Assembly: GCF_023078275.1 (NCBI RefSeq)
Contig: NC_062979.1
Location: forward strand, 22,363,848 to 22,427,847
Direction: 5' to 3'
Origin: Leguminivora glycinivorella
Lineage: Eukaryota > Arthropoda > Insecta > Lepidoptera > Tortricidae
DNA: 64,000 nucleotides
In this document: one piece after another, positions 1 through 10,659 of the stretch
Numbering within the stretch: position 1 is the stretch's first letter
How the letters are laid out: each line of letters starts with the position of its first letter
The notes under the pieces: model-generated
Databases searched by the model: none
Seen by the model: the letters and a program-made list of their open reading frames with translations, nothing else
What the model was told of the DNA's origin: nothing
Made by a program: the position numbers and the translations under genes

Positions 1-330
1 GATGCTGTCTATTGACATGTTTGTGTCGTTCATCGTCATATTTTCTAAAGTACTCCGAACTGGCGTTGAGTCCAATTTCCTCCTTGAAGTCACGTTTTGG
101 CATGGCTGGCAACGCCACGAGCGTTTTAGTTCATGTTGTTTTTCCCTAAACGTTGCAGTCGTTATACATAGGCACTGATAGTGATACCTGTCCTTGCATC
201 CGACGCAGATCAATGTCTCCTTTTCGCTTGTTAGGGGTTTGGGCAAGCTGCACAATGCATTTTGTATGTTAAGAAATTTGTTTACGTCAAAGCGATCTAT
301 GTAAGGCTCATAGCTTACTAGCTCGCGGTG
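1..330 (-). CDS. PHD-type zinc-finger fragment, LINE ORF1-like (partial)
   Basis: The minus strand is open in one frame from about 330 down to the window edge. It reads through a Cys/His cluster: CVGC, then HYQC, then WRCQPC, with the spacing of a PHD-like finger, followed by a linker containing STPVRSTLEN. In lepidopteran genomes this finger-plus-linker layout is typical of the first ORF of CR1/Jockey-type LINEs, where it probably aids RNA or chromatin binding. The first Cys pair looks incomplete (only one Cys in ALCSLP). The C-terminus lies outside the window, and the N-terminal side runs into the GC-rich LINE tail at ~310. It could instead be an exon of a host PHD gene; no splice acceptor was identified. 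The fold call is reasonable, the origin is inference. Confidence 0.5.
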
Positions 331-1085
331 GGACCAGTGCCTTAGTAACCGTGGACTGGTCACCCACGGCGAAGCTAAGAGGTACCCAGGGCCGGCTTGT
401 TGCTGGGCGAGCTGGCCCGAGGAGGATGCTCCAAATGGGCTTGTAAAGCCCACTTGAGACGCATTTGGGAGGACTGCCGTGGGAGGGAAGATCCGGCAAT
501 ATGGGATGCCGCTCTGTGCCCTCCCACGGTAGCCGAGGTGGGATCGCAGGGGGAGAGGCGTGATAGTATAGCAATGCGCCACTCTCCCTACCCCCTGCGA
601 CCTTGGCGGGGCCGCTCCGCTGTAGCGGCATTGGTGGGGCCACAAGGGAAGAGGAGTGCCGGTATTACGGTGCGCCGTTCTCCCTATCCTTTGCGGCCGA
701 CTTGGTTAGCGGTGGAACCAAAGACCATGTCCACCGCCGGGCGCCGGAACTCTTCTGGCGCCCATGGAACCTGCGGGTGATGGATCGGGAGTCCCATCAC
801 CCGCCTAAACGAGGTTCCGAGCTGGAAGGCCCTCCCGTGTTCCGAGGGCCTTCAGCGCAGTAAGCTGCCTAAGCAGTCTTCGAGAAGGGCCCGCAAGGGC
901 AACGCTGACGGGGTATCGGAGGCCTACAACAGAGTGCCCCGATGAAATGAAACCCCGTCCAAAGAGCGAGCGGCGGAACGCCCCAGGGGGTTTAGTCCGT
1001 GCGAGTCGGACATACCCACTGGCTTCTCCCGGGCCAGTGGGATCCATAACGGATTCCCCCTGGGTCAACAAAAAAAAAAAAAAGA
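310..1085 (+). mobile_element. LINE 3' region with poly(A), 5'-truncated
   Basis: A sharply GC-rich block in an AT-rich setting ends in a run of about 14 A at 1070-1083, the mark of a retroposed 3' end. It encodes no recognisable protein; the small ORFs here are composition artefacts. It contains a diverged internal duplication: 555-602 and 650-700 share a GAGGNGTG...GCGCC...TCTCCCTA...TGCG layout. The end carries a GTCCGTGCGAGTCGGACAT motif resembling ends of R1-clade elements in moths. Clade assignment is from memory of such tails and is tentative. Confidence 0.55.
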
Positions 1086-1600
1086 ACCAATGCACAAAAA
1101 TCAATCTCAAAGAACATAGGTACTTAAACCAAATCTTCCTTAAGAATCATTTTGTTCAAAGATAAAACCCGCCTGAAAATCCGTTCAATAGTTTTTTTTC
1201 AATTTCATCTCGACACTCATACAAACAGTTTATTGCGAGTGTGTTTGCATTAGATTGCGGGCCGAATTATTTTGTATGGACAAAATTTTCATTTCAATTG
1301 TTAAGTAAAACTTATTTAATAGTAATAGCATTTCTTATTACCTACTAACCGTTAAGAGGTTCGCCCGTATTAGCTTTAAGCACTGTATGTATAACAATTT
1401 TTCCTTACAACTAGGGAACAAATCAAATTACTTATTGAATATTTTTCGATTTGTTCTTTTTTTTCAAGTAATCACACTACTATATATAAATGGCCCTTGT
1501 CGTGTCGTTATAGTGGGCCTTGTCGTTTTTTCTTTCATGTATGATATCTATTTAAATTTATAATTTTTCCTTATTTAATCAAAATATATAAATTCTTACT

Positions 1601-1936
1601 TCGCTGGTAGCCTAGCGGTAAGTACGTGCGACTTTCGTTCCGGAGGTCCCATGTTCGAACCCCGGCTCGTACCAATGAGTTTTTCGGAACTTATGTGCGA
1701 AATGTCATTTGATATTCGCCAGTCGCTTTTCGGTGAAGGAAAATATCGTGAGGAAACCGGACTAATTCCAATAAGGTCTAGTTTACCCTTCGGGTTGGAA
1801 GGTCAGATGGCAGTCGCTTTCGTAAAAACTAGTGCCTACGCCAAACCTTGGGAATTGGGATTAGTTGTCAAAGCGGACCCCAGGCTCCCATGAGCCATGG
1901 CAAATGCCGGGATAACGCAAGGAGGATGATGATATA
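1601..1936 (+). mobile_element. SINE-A (tRNA-derived SINE), full copy 1
   Basis: The head is tRNA-like, with an A-box-like GGTAGCCTAGCGGTAAG and a B-box-like GTTCGAACCCC at about 1653. It is followed by the family body (AATGAGTTTTTCGGAACTTA, GGAAACCGGACTAAT, CCCCAGGCTCCCATGAGCC) and a GGATGATGAT tail. The same body occurs at six other places in the window. The B box is slightly damaged (ATGTTCGAAC). No coding function; such SINEs are transcribed by RNA polymerase III and mobilised by a partner LINE. Confidence 0.85.
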
Positions 1937-2179
1937 AATTCTTATAGACTTTAGTTTCATACCAACCGGATATTAGCAGGCAAGACACGAAACTGGCCGA
2001 ATCTATTCCATCCAAATAAACGAAACGACCAACATCTAAGGAAACAGGTCAACTGACGTATTTCCCGTTGATTGCCCTAAATAATGACGACAAAAATAAT
2101 CGGAAATAACGATGTCTTCCCTTTAAAACGGCCTATGAGTGTTCCTATTGGACGCCAGAGTCGAACGCATGATCTTGTT

Positions 2180-2345
2180 AACCCCCGACACAAAAATTTT
2201 GAAAAAAACCCCGACCGCGACATAGTAGACCGATTTTCATGAAACATGGGTAAGAACACTCCTGACTCCCGACTAACTCAGCTTTCAGACAAAACAAACT
2301 AAATCCAAATCGGTTCATCCGTTCGGGAGCTACGATGCCACCCAA
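2180..2345 (-). repeat. GTCT-linked interspersed repeat (family Y), copy 1
   Basis: Read on the minus strand it carries the family core GGCATCGTAGCTCCCGAACG, then ATGAACCGATTT, AGTCGGGAGT, and an end CTATGTCG..GGGGTT. It lacks the GTCT microsatellite found in other copies (2590-2915, 17195-17510, 24438-24622, 37943-38150). Non-coding. Confidence 0.7.
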
Positions 2346-2589
2346 ATGAATTGATAGACTCATTAGAAAGTCAAACCTGTAGCCAAGCTCGTTATATACT
2401 GAAAAAACACTTATTAAAAACGAAAAAACTTAATTATGTATAAATAAAATAAATAACAATTCTAATGTAACTAGACTCCTTAACTCAAATAATCTTTTCA
2501 ATTTAAGATTAGCAGTTAAGTATGTACGTTTATAAATGCATGTACGTTTCTTAGAAATAAACAGATTAAATAAAAAAAAAATTAAAAAA

Positions 2590-2629
2590 TGTATGCCACA
2601 AACAGACACACACATAGACAGACAGACAA

Positions 2630-2660
<31 letters not shown>

Positions 2661-2915
2661 AACAAACAGACAGACAGACAGACAAACACGTCAAACTTAT
2701 AACACCCGTCTTTTTTTCGTCGGGGGTGAAAAACGACGGGGTGTTATCATTTTCACGTGTCTGTCTGTGTTTGTGACTGTCTGTGGCATCGTAGCTCCCG
2801 ATCGGATGAACCGATTTAGATTTTAATCTGTTTTGTTTGAAAACTGAATTAGTCGGGAGTATTATTAGTCATGTTTGATGCAAATCAGTCCACTATGTCG
2901 GGGTTTTTTTTTTTA
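2590..2915. repeat. Family Y repeats, head-to-head pair with (CAGA)n
   Basis: At 2590-2708 a minus-oriented fragment holds a (CAGA)n microsatellite (about 2608-2690) plus CACGTCAAACTTATAACACC. It abuts a plus-oriented copy at 2709-2915 with GACGGGGTGTTATCATTTT, CATCGTAGCTCCCGATCGG and CTATGTCGGGG. The two share the same 5' sequence and therefore form an inverted arrangement. Cysteine-rich ORFs here (repeating CLSVC) are microsatellite translations, not genes. Confidence 0.7.
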
Positions 2916-4436
2916 ATTTATTAGTGTGACAAACAAGAATTGGGCCCGTCTTTCGGTAACAGACTAACAGTCCAGAGGTATAACATGAGTATTAACGGTA
3001 TTGCCTTGAATCGTCCCGATCGTCTTTTTCGAGATCTTAAAAATTCCCGTACACAAGCGGGGACTGTTTCGTCGTTGTCGTAAAAATAATAGGTAAATTT
3101 AAACTGGGTTGTCAGCATTGGACTCAGTAATCGATAGGAATGAGTACCCCGATATGGCCACCCGAGCGGAAACTTAATGGCCAATATTGAAAAAATTGGA
3201 TCTCCTATTATTGGGTAACATGTTTTTTGTTGAGTTTTTGATCGTTAGTTACCCTTGCTATTGTTTATAAAAAATAAGTGGGTGGGTGTGTAAAGAGAGT
3301 TAAAATGGGCAGTGGTTCAGTATACGTATAAAACCCCTAAAAAAAATCTTCGTTTCATGAAGACCTTTAAAATTTTTTCGTATGTTTGATCGTAGGATTC
3401 GCAGGTTAAGGTAGGATGGGCGTATACTTTTAAATGGTTTTTAGTAATAGTTGCAAAATCTAGGTTTAACCTAAGAATTATGTAAATTTATGAATTGATA
3501 TAAAGACAATAGTGTTTACTTAATTGTTATTCATACAAATGCAAAGTAAATGAGAATACTGTCTTTAATGAAGTATGTAGTTGTAACAAAAGGTTTAATA
3601 TGTGAATATAACTAATAAAATAATAAAGGCTTGTAAAACTACAGCATGTTTCAGTTTCCTTTTTTAACTACTTAATGTGGTGTTTGCCTATAATTAGTTG
3701 TGCAATAAGCTTAAGGCTGCTTTCAAAAAAAACGTCAAAAGAATGTAAAATTGATAGTTTTAGTCGGTGAAATACTACACTTTCCGTTATCCAATAGATT
3801 TATTTAATTCAAGTTCCAATTAGAGCATCTTATTATCTTGATTTTTATAAGACTGGATTTTTGAAAACTAACTCACTAAATTAATTAAGAATTTTTCTCT
3901 AATGCACGTTTAGAAAAACGCACGTATAGAGCTGAATCAGTCGATCTTATTTGTAAAATTTGGACAATTTTGAATATTAAAACGGGTAAATTTATAATTC
4001 GTATATCCTGTACCACAATCATTTCAGACTAGATTTTTATTTTAAGTTTTTGAAAAAGAGCTAAACTAACCTAAGGCGAATTCAATTTTTTTCAGAAATT
4101 ACCTAAAATTAAGTGACAATTTCTTTGAAAATCTACATCAAATCGAAGTAAGTTTTATACTAAATTAATCTGCAACGTTTACTTAAATTGCTGTTATGCC
4201 TTAGTGATTATAAATTGCTATTATTGATTTTTGCCAATTTTTTGAAAACGAGCCTTCACCGGTACAATTATTACCACTTTTGGACATTTTCTCATATTTT
4301 GTTAGACCAAGTAGAAAAAGTCCTATAATGTGATATATATTTATAAACTACTCGCAAAGCCCTTTAATTTGATACCACACACGGTATGATCGAGCGCTCG
4401 GTTGCGATTTCACTATTTTTAACACGAAAGCCCTCT
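2916..4436. other. No gene recognised
   Basis: AT-rich sequence without an ORF resembling a known family, and no SINE or MITE signature that I can identify. An 87-codon minus ORF at 2921-3184 shows no domain and is judged spurious. Confidence 0.5.
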
Positions 4437-4690
4437 TAAGTAATAGTTATTTGTTATACAAGGGGGCAAAGTTGTATTTTAACGCCGATTGTGGAATTGA
4501 AAAACGAGCAAGTGAAAGGATTCTATAGTTGAACCACGAGCGAAGCGAGTGGGTCGAGAATAGAATCCTGAACTTGCGAGTTTTTTAACACACGAGAAGT
4601 AAATTACATTTGCACCCGAGTGTAACACAAAACTTTTCCCCTCACGAGGAAACTACAACGCAAAAAATGCATTTATCACTGTTTCTAGTA
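4437..4690 (+). repeat. Fold-back-like repeat with GAGCGAAGCGAG core
   Basis: Contains TAATAGTTATTTGTTATACA then GGGGGCAAAGTTGT, an inner near-palindrome GGATTCTATAGTTG...GAATAGAATCC around a GAGCGAAGCGAGTGG core, and ACACGAGAAGTAAA. A diverged copy in the opposite orientation is at 56282-56466, which supports an interspersed repeat rather than unique sequence. Confidence 0.55.
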
Positions 4691-6429
4691 GTTCCACAGG
4701 TGGTAAATCATCTTTATAACTACATTCACCTACTTTTATCAATTTTAAAGGAGTTAGTTTGACTTTATTCAAGGTCAAATTACTTTACCCACTAGTGGAT
4801 AAAATGCGTTTTTACCCGCTGGTATTACAGGACAAAACACGTGTTTCCGAGCTAGTGAGGGGAAAAATTCTTAATTAATGTATACCTAACAATGTACCCG
4901 CTATTGAAAGAAATATATAAAATAAGGCTTCTTTATGAATAAAGGAGTACCTTAAGCCTGCTCTAAATGGGTAAGGATCCCTAAAAGAGGTTCTTAGAAA
5001 CCGTTTAATTTCACATATTTGACGAGGGAGAAAATTGAGATACATAATTGTTCCAAACCGATCAACTATGTAATTTGTTTTATTTTTATAAGCGACCCGC
5101 ATAATGGGAGGACAACATAACTAACATGCGCTTTCAACTCCGGTAGCCTTACTACACTGCTTTAGCAAATATAATGTCTGTGCACATATATTATTTGTTG
5201 AAGCACTAAAAGCTATATATTGATTTAAACTAACACGATCTTCACTCATATTATTAAATTAAAACGGGACTTAATCTCGTAAAACTTACGTTTTATATTT
5301 AACCCGACGTTTCGGACATGACATTACGTCCGTGGCCTGACCTAATGACTAAATTGAACCGAATTCTCTAAATGAAATGACAAGCACATTTTTATAACTG
5401 GTCCAGTTGAGAGCAATTTTCTATCAATTTGTACAACATGACTGATTGTCATAGTTCTTTTTAAAGAAAATATTGTTTCAGATATGACGTAAGATTGTTT
5501 GATGTTGACTAAAATAGCATCGTGACTTGGCAAAGTGAAATGTCACGCCACTTAATTATAAGAGCAAGTTTTGTTGTGCGTTCATGTTTGCTTGACCTTC
5601 TATGAACATAAATAACGAATACTAAAGTAATAAAATATGTATAAGGTAGTGTCTTAAAATTAATGTTACGTCGGTCATCCATGCCTAAAAGTAGATTTTT
5701 AACTAACAATCACTTATTATATTATTTATGTGACAAAACGTTATGTGTTTGCACATCTCCGTGACAAAATATGTGACTGTTGACAGTTTTAATAATATAC
5801 AGTTTAATAATTCATTCTGATGGATTTTAATATAATAGAAGCCAATTTAAATAACCAAATAAGCAACATGTGACGCCCCAATCACCAAACTTACAAATTA
5901 ATTATCATTTAAATTACAACGATCAAGCGCACACGCAGGAATGGCGGCGTTGGGCGTGGTCCAACGCTCACATCTGATTGGTCGCTCGTTTAATATTAAT
6001 TAACATTCGTTAACAGATGCCTTGATATGCGGTAGCTCATTCGTTTTTGTTGCAGTAATGTTATTATTGTTGTATTTTTAGTTTATAAGTTAATTAGTGC
6101 CTACAGTTTTTATAATGATGTTGCTTTGGCTACATTGTTTGTAGATGTATTTTCTTGTTAAAGGTGCATTTCTATATTAATTGATAGACTTATTAAGTGT
6201 TATATTTTGAAGAAACAGTTACCAAGGTCAACAGTCTCAAGGAATAAAATCATTGTTCTCTACAAAACAGTAGATGCTTAAACCGCTCGGCCACCCGGAT
6301 CATCGCAACATGGATTGAATTTATTGAAGTATTTATATATATTTCTTAAAAGTTTATGACGCATTCCAAAAAGTAACATAAATTTAAATATTTATGTTAA
6401 ATATTACAGTCGTCAGCAATAATTTGTTA
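4691..6429. other. Mostly unassigned; two small repeat remnants
   Basis: 5261-5345 is a fragment of the GGGACTTAATC(G)CGTA family seen complete at 17775-18280 and 47785-48172. On the minus strand 6271-6305 reads GGTGGCCGAGCGGTTTAAGC, a tRNA-Ser/Leu-like A-box region without a matching 3' half, so a SINE remnant rather than a tRNA gene. The rest shows nothing recognisable. Confidence 0.4.
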
Positions 6430-6735
6430 CACAACGAATAGGCGAGACGACTAAAAAAACTAATTAGTCCGTCAATTAGATTATCAAAGAATTTTAGACA
6501 CGTATTTTTTATTTTTTCTCGTAAACAAGTTTCGCGTGACGTCACGCCTATAGGTACAATTTTTACTTAGAAGTGACGTCACAAGCCCCCACTCCGGAAC
6601 TTTGATGCTCTATATCTTTGTATTTTTTCATTAATTAGAAAAAGCGAAAAATATGTGTTCAGTATTTTTGAACGATCTAACTGACGGACTAAACAGAATG
6701 CCATTTTTGTATGTAGTCGTCATCCCAATTGCGCA
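6430..6735 (+). mobile_element. MITE with TGACGTCAC motifs, copy 1
   Basis: Imperfect terminal inverted repeats (GGCGAGACGACTA at the left, TAGTCGTCATCCC at the right) flank ~300 bp with two TGACGTCAC palindromes. A clear second copy lies inverted at 58225-58540, sharing TTAGTCCGTCA(G/A)TTAGAT and GGCGTGACGTCACGC-like stretches. No transposase. TGACGTCA is also the CREB/ATF core, so the element could carry binding sites; that is inference. Confidence 0.65.
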
Positions 6736-7289
6736 AAACTTATTTAGGCAGCCTTTCGAATAGCAAACATTTTACTTCAGATGACAATAATGCAATATCT
6801 CAGTCAACATTTTACCTTTATCTTTTAAACACTAGTGCAGTAAAGTTTTAAATTACAAAACATTAAACCACGTTAACTGACCGTATTACCAGCCAGATCA
6901 CATTGCAGCTCATAAATATTCTATCGCATTAGAAGAATTCCCGGCGAAGACAAATCGCCTTTCCATTCATGTTATTTGTGAAGCAAAACAGATGCGATAT
7001 CGCACTGGTATTGAAATGGAAGTTTGTGAAAACTAGAAACTGAGTCTTAGAAAAATACTAGTTTTATCTGGCGAAAACGCGTTATCTCCGAAAGTTTTGT
7101 GAATTAGAGTGCAGGTAAGGAAAACGCTTTTTTACTTAAAACTTGATTTTATAGTAGCATTTGTATTTTTTAATTACATAGTGTGTTTCGACGAGAATTA
7201 CATATTATTCACCAAGTCACAAGTTACAAAATGGTCCATTAAATTTTCGCCACAGACATGTATGACAAATGTTGACAAATCGCGACACG
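6736..7289. other. Unassigned spacer
   Basis: No recognised gene or repeat. GAGTGCAG|GTAAGG near 7110 matches a splice-donor consensus, but no coding exon precedes it. Confidence 0.35.
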
Positions 7290-7560
7290 AAAATGGAGAT
7301 GGATGGGACACACTCTTCGGAGAGAGGAAAGAAATAACACAAGCATTGCTCTCGACTGGAAACCGCAGAATGCAAGCCATGGCCCCAGGCGCCCTGTCCA
7401 CTCATGGAAGCGGTCCGTCGAAATGAGCTACGCGGCTGGTTTGAGCTGGAGCGAGGCCACGAGGGTCGCTGAAGATAGGACGGCGTGGCGCGAGCTTGTG
7501 AAGGCCCTTTGCACCGCCTTAGGACTACAACAACAACAACAAACTGATATCATATCGATA
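7290..7560 (+). mobile_element. LINE 3' end with reverse-transcriptase C-terminal codons
   Basis: Plus-strand codons read WMGHTLRRE, later RRPVHSWKRSVE, then AWRELVKALCTALG. This is the characteristic final segment of LINE ORF2 (gly-his-x-leu-arg region, a W-R-R/K-S-V-E block, then W-x-x-L-V-x-A-L-C). It ends in a short CAACAACAACAA tail at about 7529. Everything upstream is lost, so it is a dead 5'-truncated insertion. Confidence 0.65.
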
Positions 7561-8100
7561 AGGTTTGATTTCGTATGCGACGCATCGCCGTCGCGCGACC
7601 ATCGCGCGACCGTCGCCCACGCAAGCCACGGCGTAACAGTAATTACCCGAAAATGTACAAATTACCTACTTGTTTACATTTTTTAAATACCTAAAAGTAC
7701 AGTCAACAAATTTGAATTCTAGGTCACTGTAGAACGTTTGCACAGTAAACGTCAATGTGACTTCTTATGACAAATAGAAGTTTTCTATTATAGAACACGG
7801 TTTAAATGAGACAGGGTTCTAGAGTGGCATATGATTTAAATGTCTTTAAATGCTTCTTATGCAAATTCCACCGAGATAAACACGTTCATATTGCTCATGA
7901 AGCAAAATCACTGAAATACTAAAGCCGTTCTCTGTAACGAAGCAACAAAGAAATGCCTAAAGTTTCGCACACTACTTAAGTAAAACTTAAGAAGTATGCC
8001 TGCGTTTGCAACTTGTGTAGTTAAAGGGAAAACTCCCAACCACTTTGAAATAATTCCAGAGTGCCGTGGCGCAAAACGATTAAATCGAATAAAACGCTAT
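7561..8100. other. No gene recognised
   Basis: A short CG-rich patch (7580-7635, TCGCGCGACC repeated) and otherwise AT-rich unique-looking sequence. No supported feature. Confidence 0.4.
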
Positions 8101-8703
8101 CATCCATACTAATTAGGGATGTTACGAATATTTGCATTCGCATTCGCATATGCGAATGATTCGCATTCTTTTAAACATTTGCATTGACATACGCATTCGC
8201 TTCAAACGATGCGAATGTTTTGCGAATGCGAATGTGTGCAAGTCGCAGCTTGTTCCTCGCCCGCGCCGGCCGCTCCAATTGCTACTTGTCGACTGTCGAC
8301 TCGCGCATGCGCAGATAGGTCAAATTCGTACGGCGTGAAGTTCGTACTCGGCATTTTGACCAATAGTAAGCATTTTAAATTTTTTACCTAGCGGGTTGTT
8401 GGTGATTGCTTGGTTTTTATTTTGGTTTTTTATGAAATTCAGCGATATTCGCATTCGCACATTCGCATTCTGAATATTCGCATTCGCATTCGCATTCGCG
8501 AATGTGACACATGCGACATTCGTGACATCCCTAATACTAATACTATAAATAGGAAAGTGCGTGTGTCTGTTTGTTTGTCCGTCTTTCACGGCAAAGCGGA
8601 GCGACGAATTATCGTGATTTTTTAAGTGGAGATAGTTAAAGGGATGGAGAGTGACATAGGCTACTTTTTGTCTCTTTCTAACGCGAGCGAAGCCGCGGGC
8701 AAA
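8101..8703 (+). mobile_element. Helitron (Lep1-like), copy 1, split by a hAT-type MITE
   Basis: Helitron head CATCCATACTAAT sits at 8101-8113 and resumes at 8542 (CTATAAATAGGAAAGTG...). It passes CACGGCAAAGCGGAGCGACG, GGGATGGAGAGTGACATAGG and GCGAGCGAAGCCGCGGGC, and ends near 8703 without the CTAG terminus. Non-autonomous, with no Rep/helicase. The interruption is 8114-8533. Confidence 0.8.
8114..8533 (+). mobile_element. hAT-type MITE with (CATTCG)n subterminal repeats
   Basis: The 420-bp element has inverted ends TAGGGATGTTACGAATA (left) and TAGGGATGTCACGAATG (right, complement). It is flanked by a perfect 8-bp duplication ATACTAAT at 8106-8113 and 8534-8541, the size hAT transposases make. 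Subterminal arrays of GCATTCGCATTC (8132-8235 and 8448-8508) look like repeated transposase-binding sites. It carries no transposase ORF. It entered the head of a Helitron, so it is younger than that copy. Confidence 0.85.
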
Positions 8704-8951
8704 CATATTTTAACCTAACAAGTAACAGAACCACTCAATTCCCGGCCATTATGTAAATACCCGGGAAACGCAGAGGTCGCTTACCTGCGAATGTGTTTAC
8801 GTCGCCAGCGAACTGATGGGGAACTATAACTTTCCCGTATGATTAATCCATACTAATATTATAAATGGGAAAGTGTGTCTGTTTGTTTGTCCGCCATTTA
8901 CGGCAAAACGGAGCGACGAATCGACGTGATTTTTTAAGTGGAGATAGTTAA

Positions 8952-9665
8952 TGAAAATGAAAATGAAAATGAAAATGAAATATTTATTTTTCAAGTAGGC
9001 ATATTACAATGCGCATATGAACGTCAAATAAAGCTACGCCGGCTCTAACCCTACGCCTCAGCCTCGAGAAGATTTCAGTCCCCCCTCAGTTGGGAGGGGG
9101 GTATCCACTATGGGACCGGCAAGAAACTCGGCGGGCAACTTCTTTTCAAAACATTACATCTTATAACTAACATGCATTAAATAACAAGATACAATTTAAC
9201 ATGCAAAAGTATTCATCAAAGAATATGAACAGACTAGGTACTCTATGGAAATTAATTTCAATAAATTATATTATTGCTTAATAATACGTCGTTCTTCTTC
9301 AGAGAAAACATATCAAATTGTCACAGAAGAAAAAGATAATATGAATCTCAATATCATTAAATATGTAATTTACCTACACAACATAAAATATAAAATATTT
9401 GATGTGCTTTCTTATCTGAACTGTGTCCTCTATACATAATACAATGATTTTAATTGCTATTCGTTTTTTGTAGTTTCTGGTTCGGGCCATGCATGTTTGT
9501 CTGTCAAATAGTCCTCGACTCTGTAATAAGCCTTTAACATCAATGATTTTTTTAAGTAGTTCTTAAGAGCTGGGAGGGGTAATCTCAAAGCAGTGTCAGG
9601 TAACTTATTATAAAAATGAATGCATTGCCCAACAAATGACTTCTGTACTTTACGGACTTCTGTAC
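8952..9665 (-). mobile_element. 5'-truncated LINE inserted in a Helitron
   Basis: On the minus strand it ends in a (TTTCAT)-complement tail, i.e. repeated ATGAAA units at 8951-8981. It contains ORF2 C-terminal codons (9457-9665) and a 3' untranslated region. TTAA-like bases repeat at both junctions, consistent with a short target duplication. Confidence 0.75.
9457..9665 (-). pseudogene. LINE ORF2 C-terminus (reverse-transcriptase tail)
   Basis: Reads VRKVQKSFVGQCIHFYNKLP, then LKNYLKKSLMLKAYYRVEDYL, then a stop. The K-S-F-V-G-Q-C-x-x-F-Y-N-K-L-P and A-Y-Y motifs are typical of the extreme C-terminus of CR1/Jockey-like LINE polymerases. Endonuclease and catalytic polymerase domains are absent because of 5' truncation. 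Confidence 0.7.
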
Positions 9666-9711
9666 TTTAAAGGGATGGAGAGTGACGGAAAGCTAGTAAA
9701 CATATATATTA

Positions 9712-9965
9712 CAGGGTATGTGGCCAAAGGCACAAACTCTCGCCTATCGCTTAGGTAAGCGTGCCAGAGCGAGACTGCGTTTCGTTCGGCATCTAGCGTC
9801 AATTGTTTGGCTATGCCGGCTGATATAGTGCTAAAAGCTTTTCCTTCGTATTTTTCCGGAAACGTTCGCATTTGTCATGCTAGTACAGACAGTGTCAGTA
9901 GGTACGTCTTGTACTGAGACCGACTGAAATAGCATGACACGTTCGTATGTGTCTGGAAAAATGCG
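9712..9965. mobile_element. Fold-back MITE complex (CAGGGT..GGCC..GGCACAAA)
   Basis: 9712-9828 begins CAGGGTATGTGGCCAAAGGC and ends with its diverged complement TTTGGCTATGCCGGCTG. Next to it TCCTTCGTATTTTTCCGGAA (9842) pairs with GGAAAAATGCGAAGGA (9956), giving a second inverted pair. Both modules recur together at 49445-49673, so they are mobile or co-mobile. No protein. Confidence 0.6.
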
Positions 9966-9979
9966 AAGGAATAGTACAT

Positions 9980-10125
9980 TACATCAGAGGCCGGGAAAAT
10001 GAGGATTTCCGGCCAAGTGGGTATATACGATACCGAGTAACAGGATAGGGATACGAGGCCGAGGCCGTTTTCACGCCGAGGCATGTATAGTACTTTTCTC
10101 AAACATACAATGAAATAAAAAAAAA
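9980..10125. repeat. Interspersed repeat with AGAGGCCGGGA...CCGAGGYATGTATAGT
   Basis: Shares AGAGGCCGGGA, CCGAGGCATGTATAGT and TTTCTCAAACAT with 26430-26550 and its duplicate 28263-28380, and more distantly with 35320-35415. Family unknown. Confidence 0.5.
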
Positions 10126-10382
10126 ATGCTCTAAAGGACAATATTTTATAAAAAAAAGTTACTTTGCAGGCCTAGGCCTAAAAAATAATATGAAATCCCT
10201 TTACAGTCCTCTCGAGTTGTTGCGCCCAAAAAGCGATACTTCCCAGCCCATTTTAAGGAACGTAAAGACAATATTTCATTGCATGTTTGAGAAAAAGTAT
10301 TTCACACTACATCTGTACTTGTTGTTTACAAGCAAAAGGTACCACATTGCCTCGTAAGCATAAAGGGGCTTTAACAAAAAAA

Positions 10383-10549
10383 TTATGAATGGGAAAGTGT
10401 GTGTGTCTGTTTGTTTGTCCGTCTTATACGGCAAAACGGAGCGACGAATTGACGTGATTTTTTAGGTGGAGATAGTTGAAGGGATGGAGAGTGACATAGG
10501 CTACTTTTTGTCTCTTTCTAACGCGAGCGAAGCCGCGGGCAAAAACTAG
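10383..10549 (+). mobile_element. Helitron (Lep1-like), copy 3
   Basis: Begins near ATTATGAATGGGAAAGTGTG, includes ACGGCAAAACGGAGCGACGA and GATGGAGAGTGACATAGGC, and ends GCGGGCAAAAACTAG at 10549, the CTAG end expected of Helitrons. Short non-autonomous form, uninterrupted. Confidence 0.8.
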
Positions 10550-10659
10550 TAAGTAATATTTTTAAGGCGGTGTGCAGTAGGCTGCTGTAGATTTGACCTC
10601 ATCTATATAATGGACCCAAAAATCTTCCGAAATTCGCATTTGCAGAAGAATCCGATTAT

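Larger units (their letters stand above)
8847..9698 (+). mobile_element. Helitron (Lep1-like), copy 2, split by a LINE
   Basis: The head TCCATACTAATATTATAAAT starts at 8847 and runs to ...GTGGAGATAGTTAA at 8951. After the intervening LINE the same element resumes with AAGGGATGGAGAGTGAC at about 9669 and ends AAGCTAGT near 9698. Joining the flanks gives the order of intact copies, which proves the insertion. Middle and 3' portions are shortened. Confidence 0.8.

Noticed and set aside
7100..7115. Strong splice donor GTGCAG|GTAAGG
   Set aside because: No coding exon upstream and no partner acceptor that I can place; a non-coding exon cannot be shown from sequence alone.
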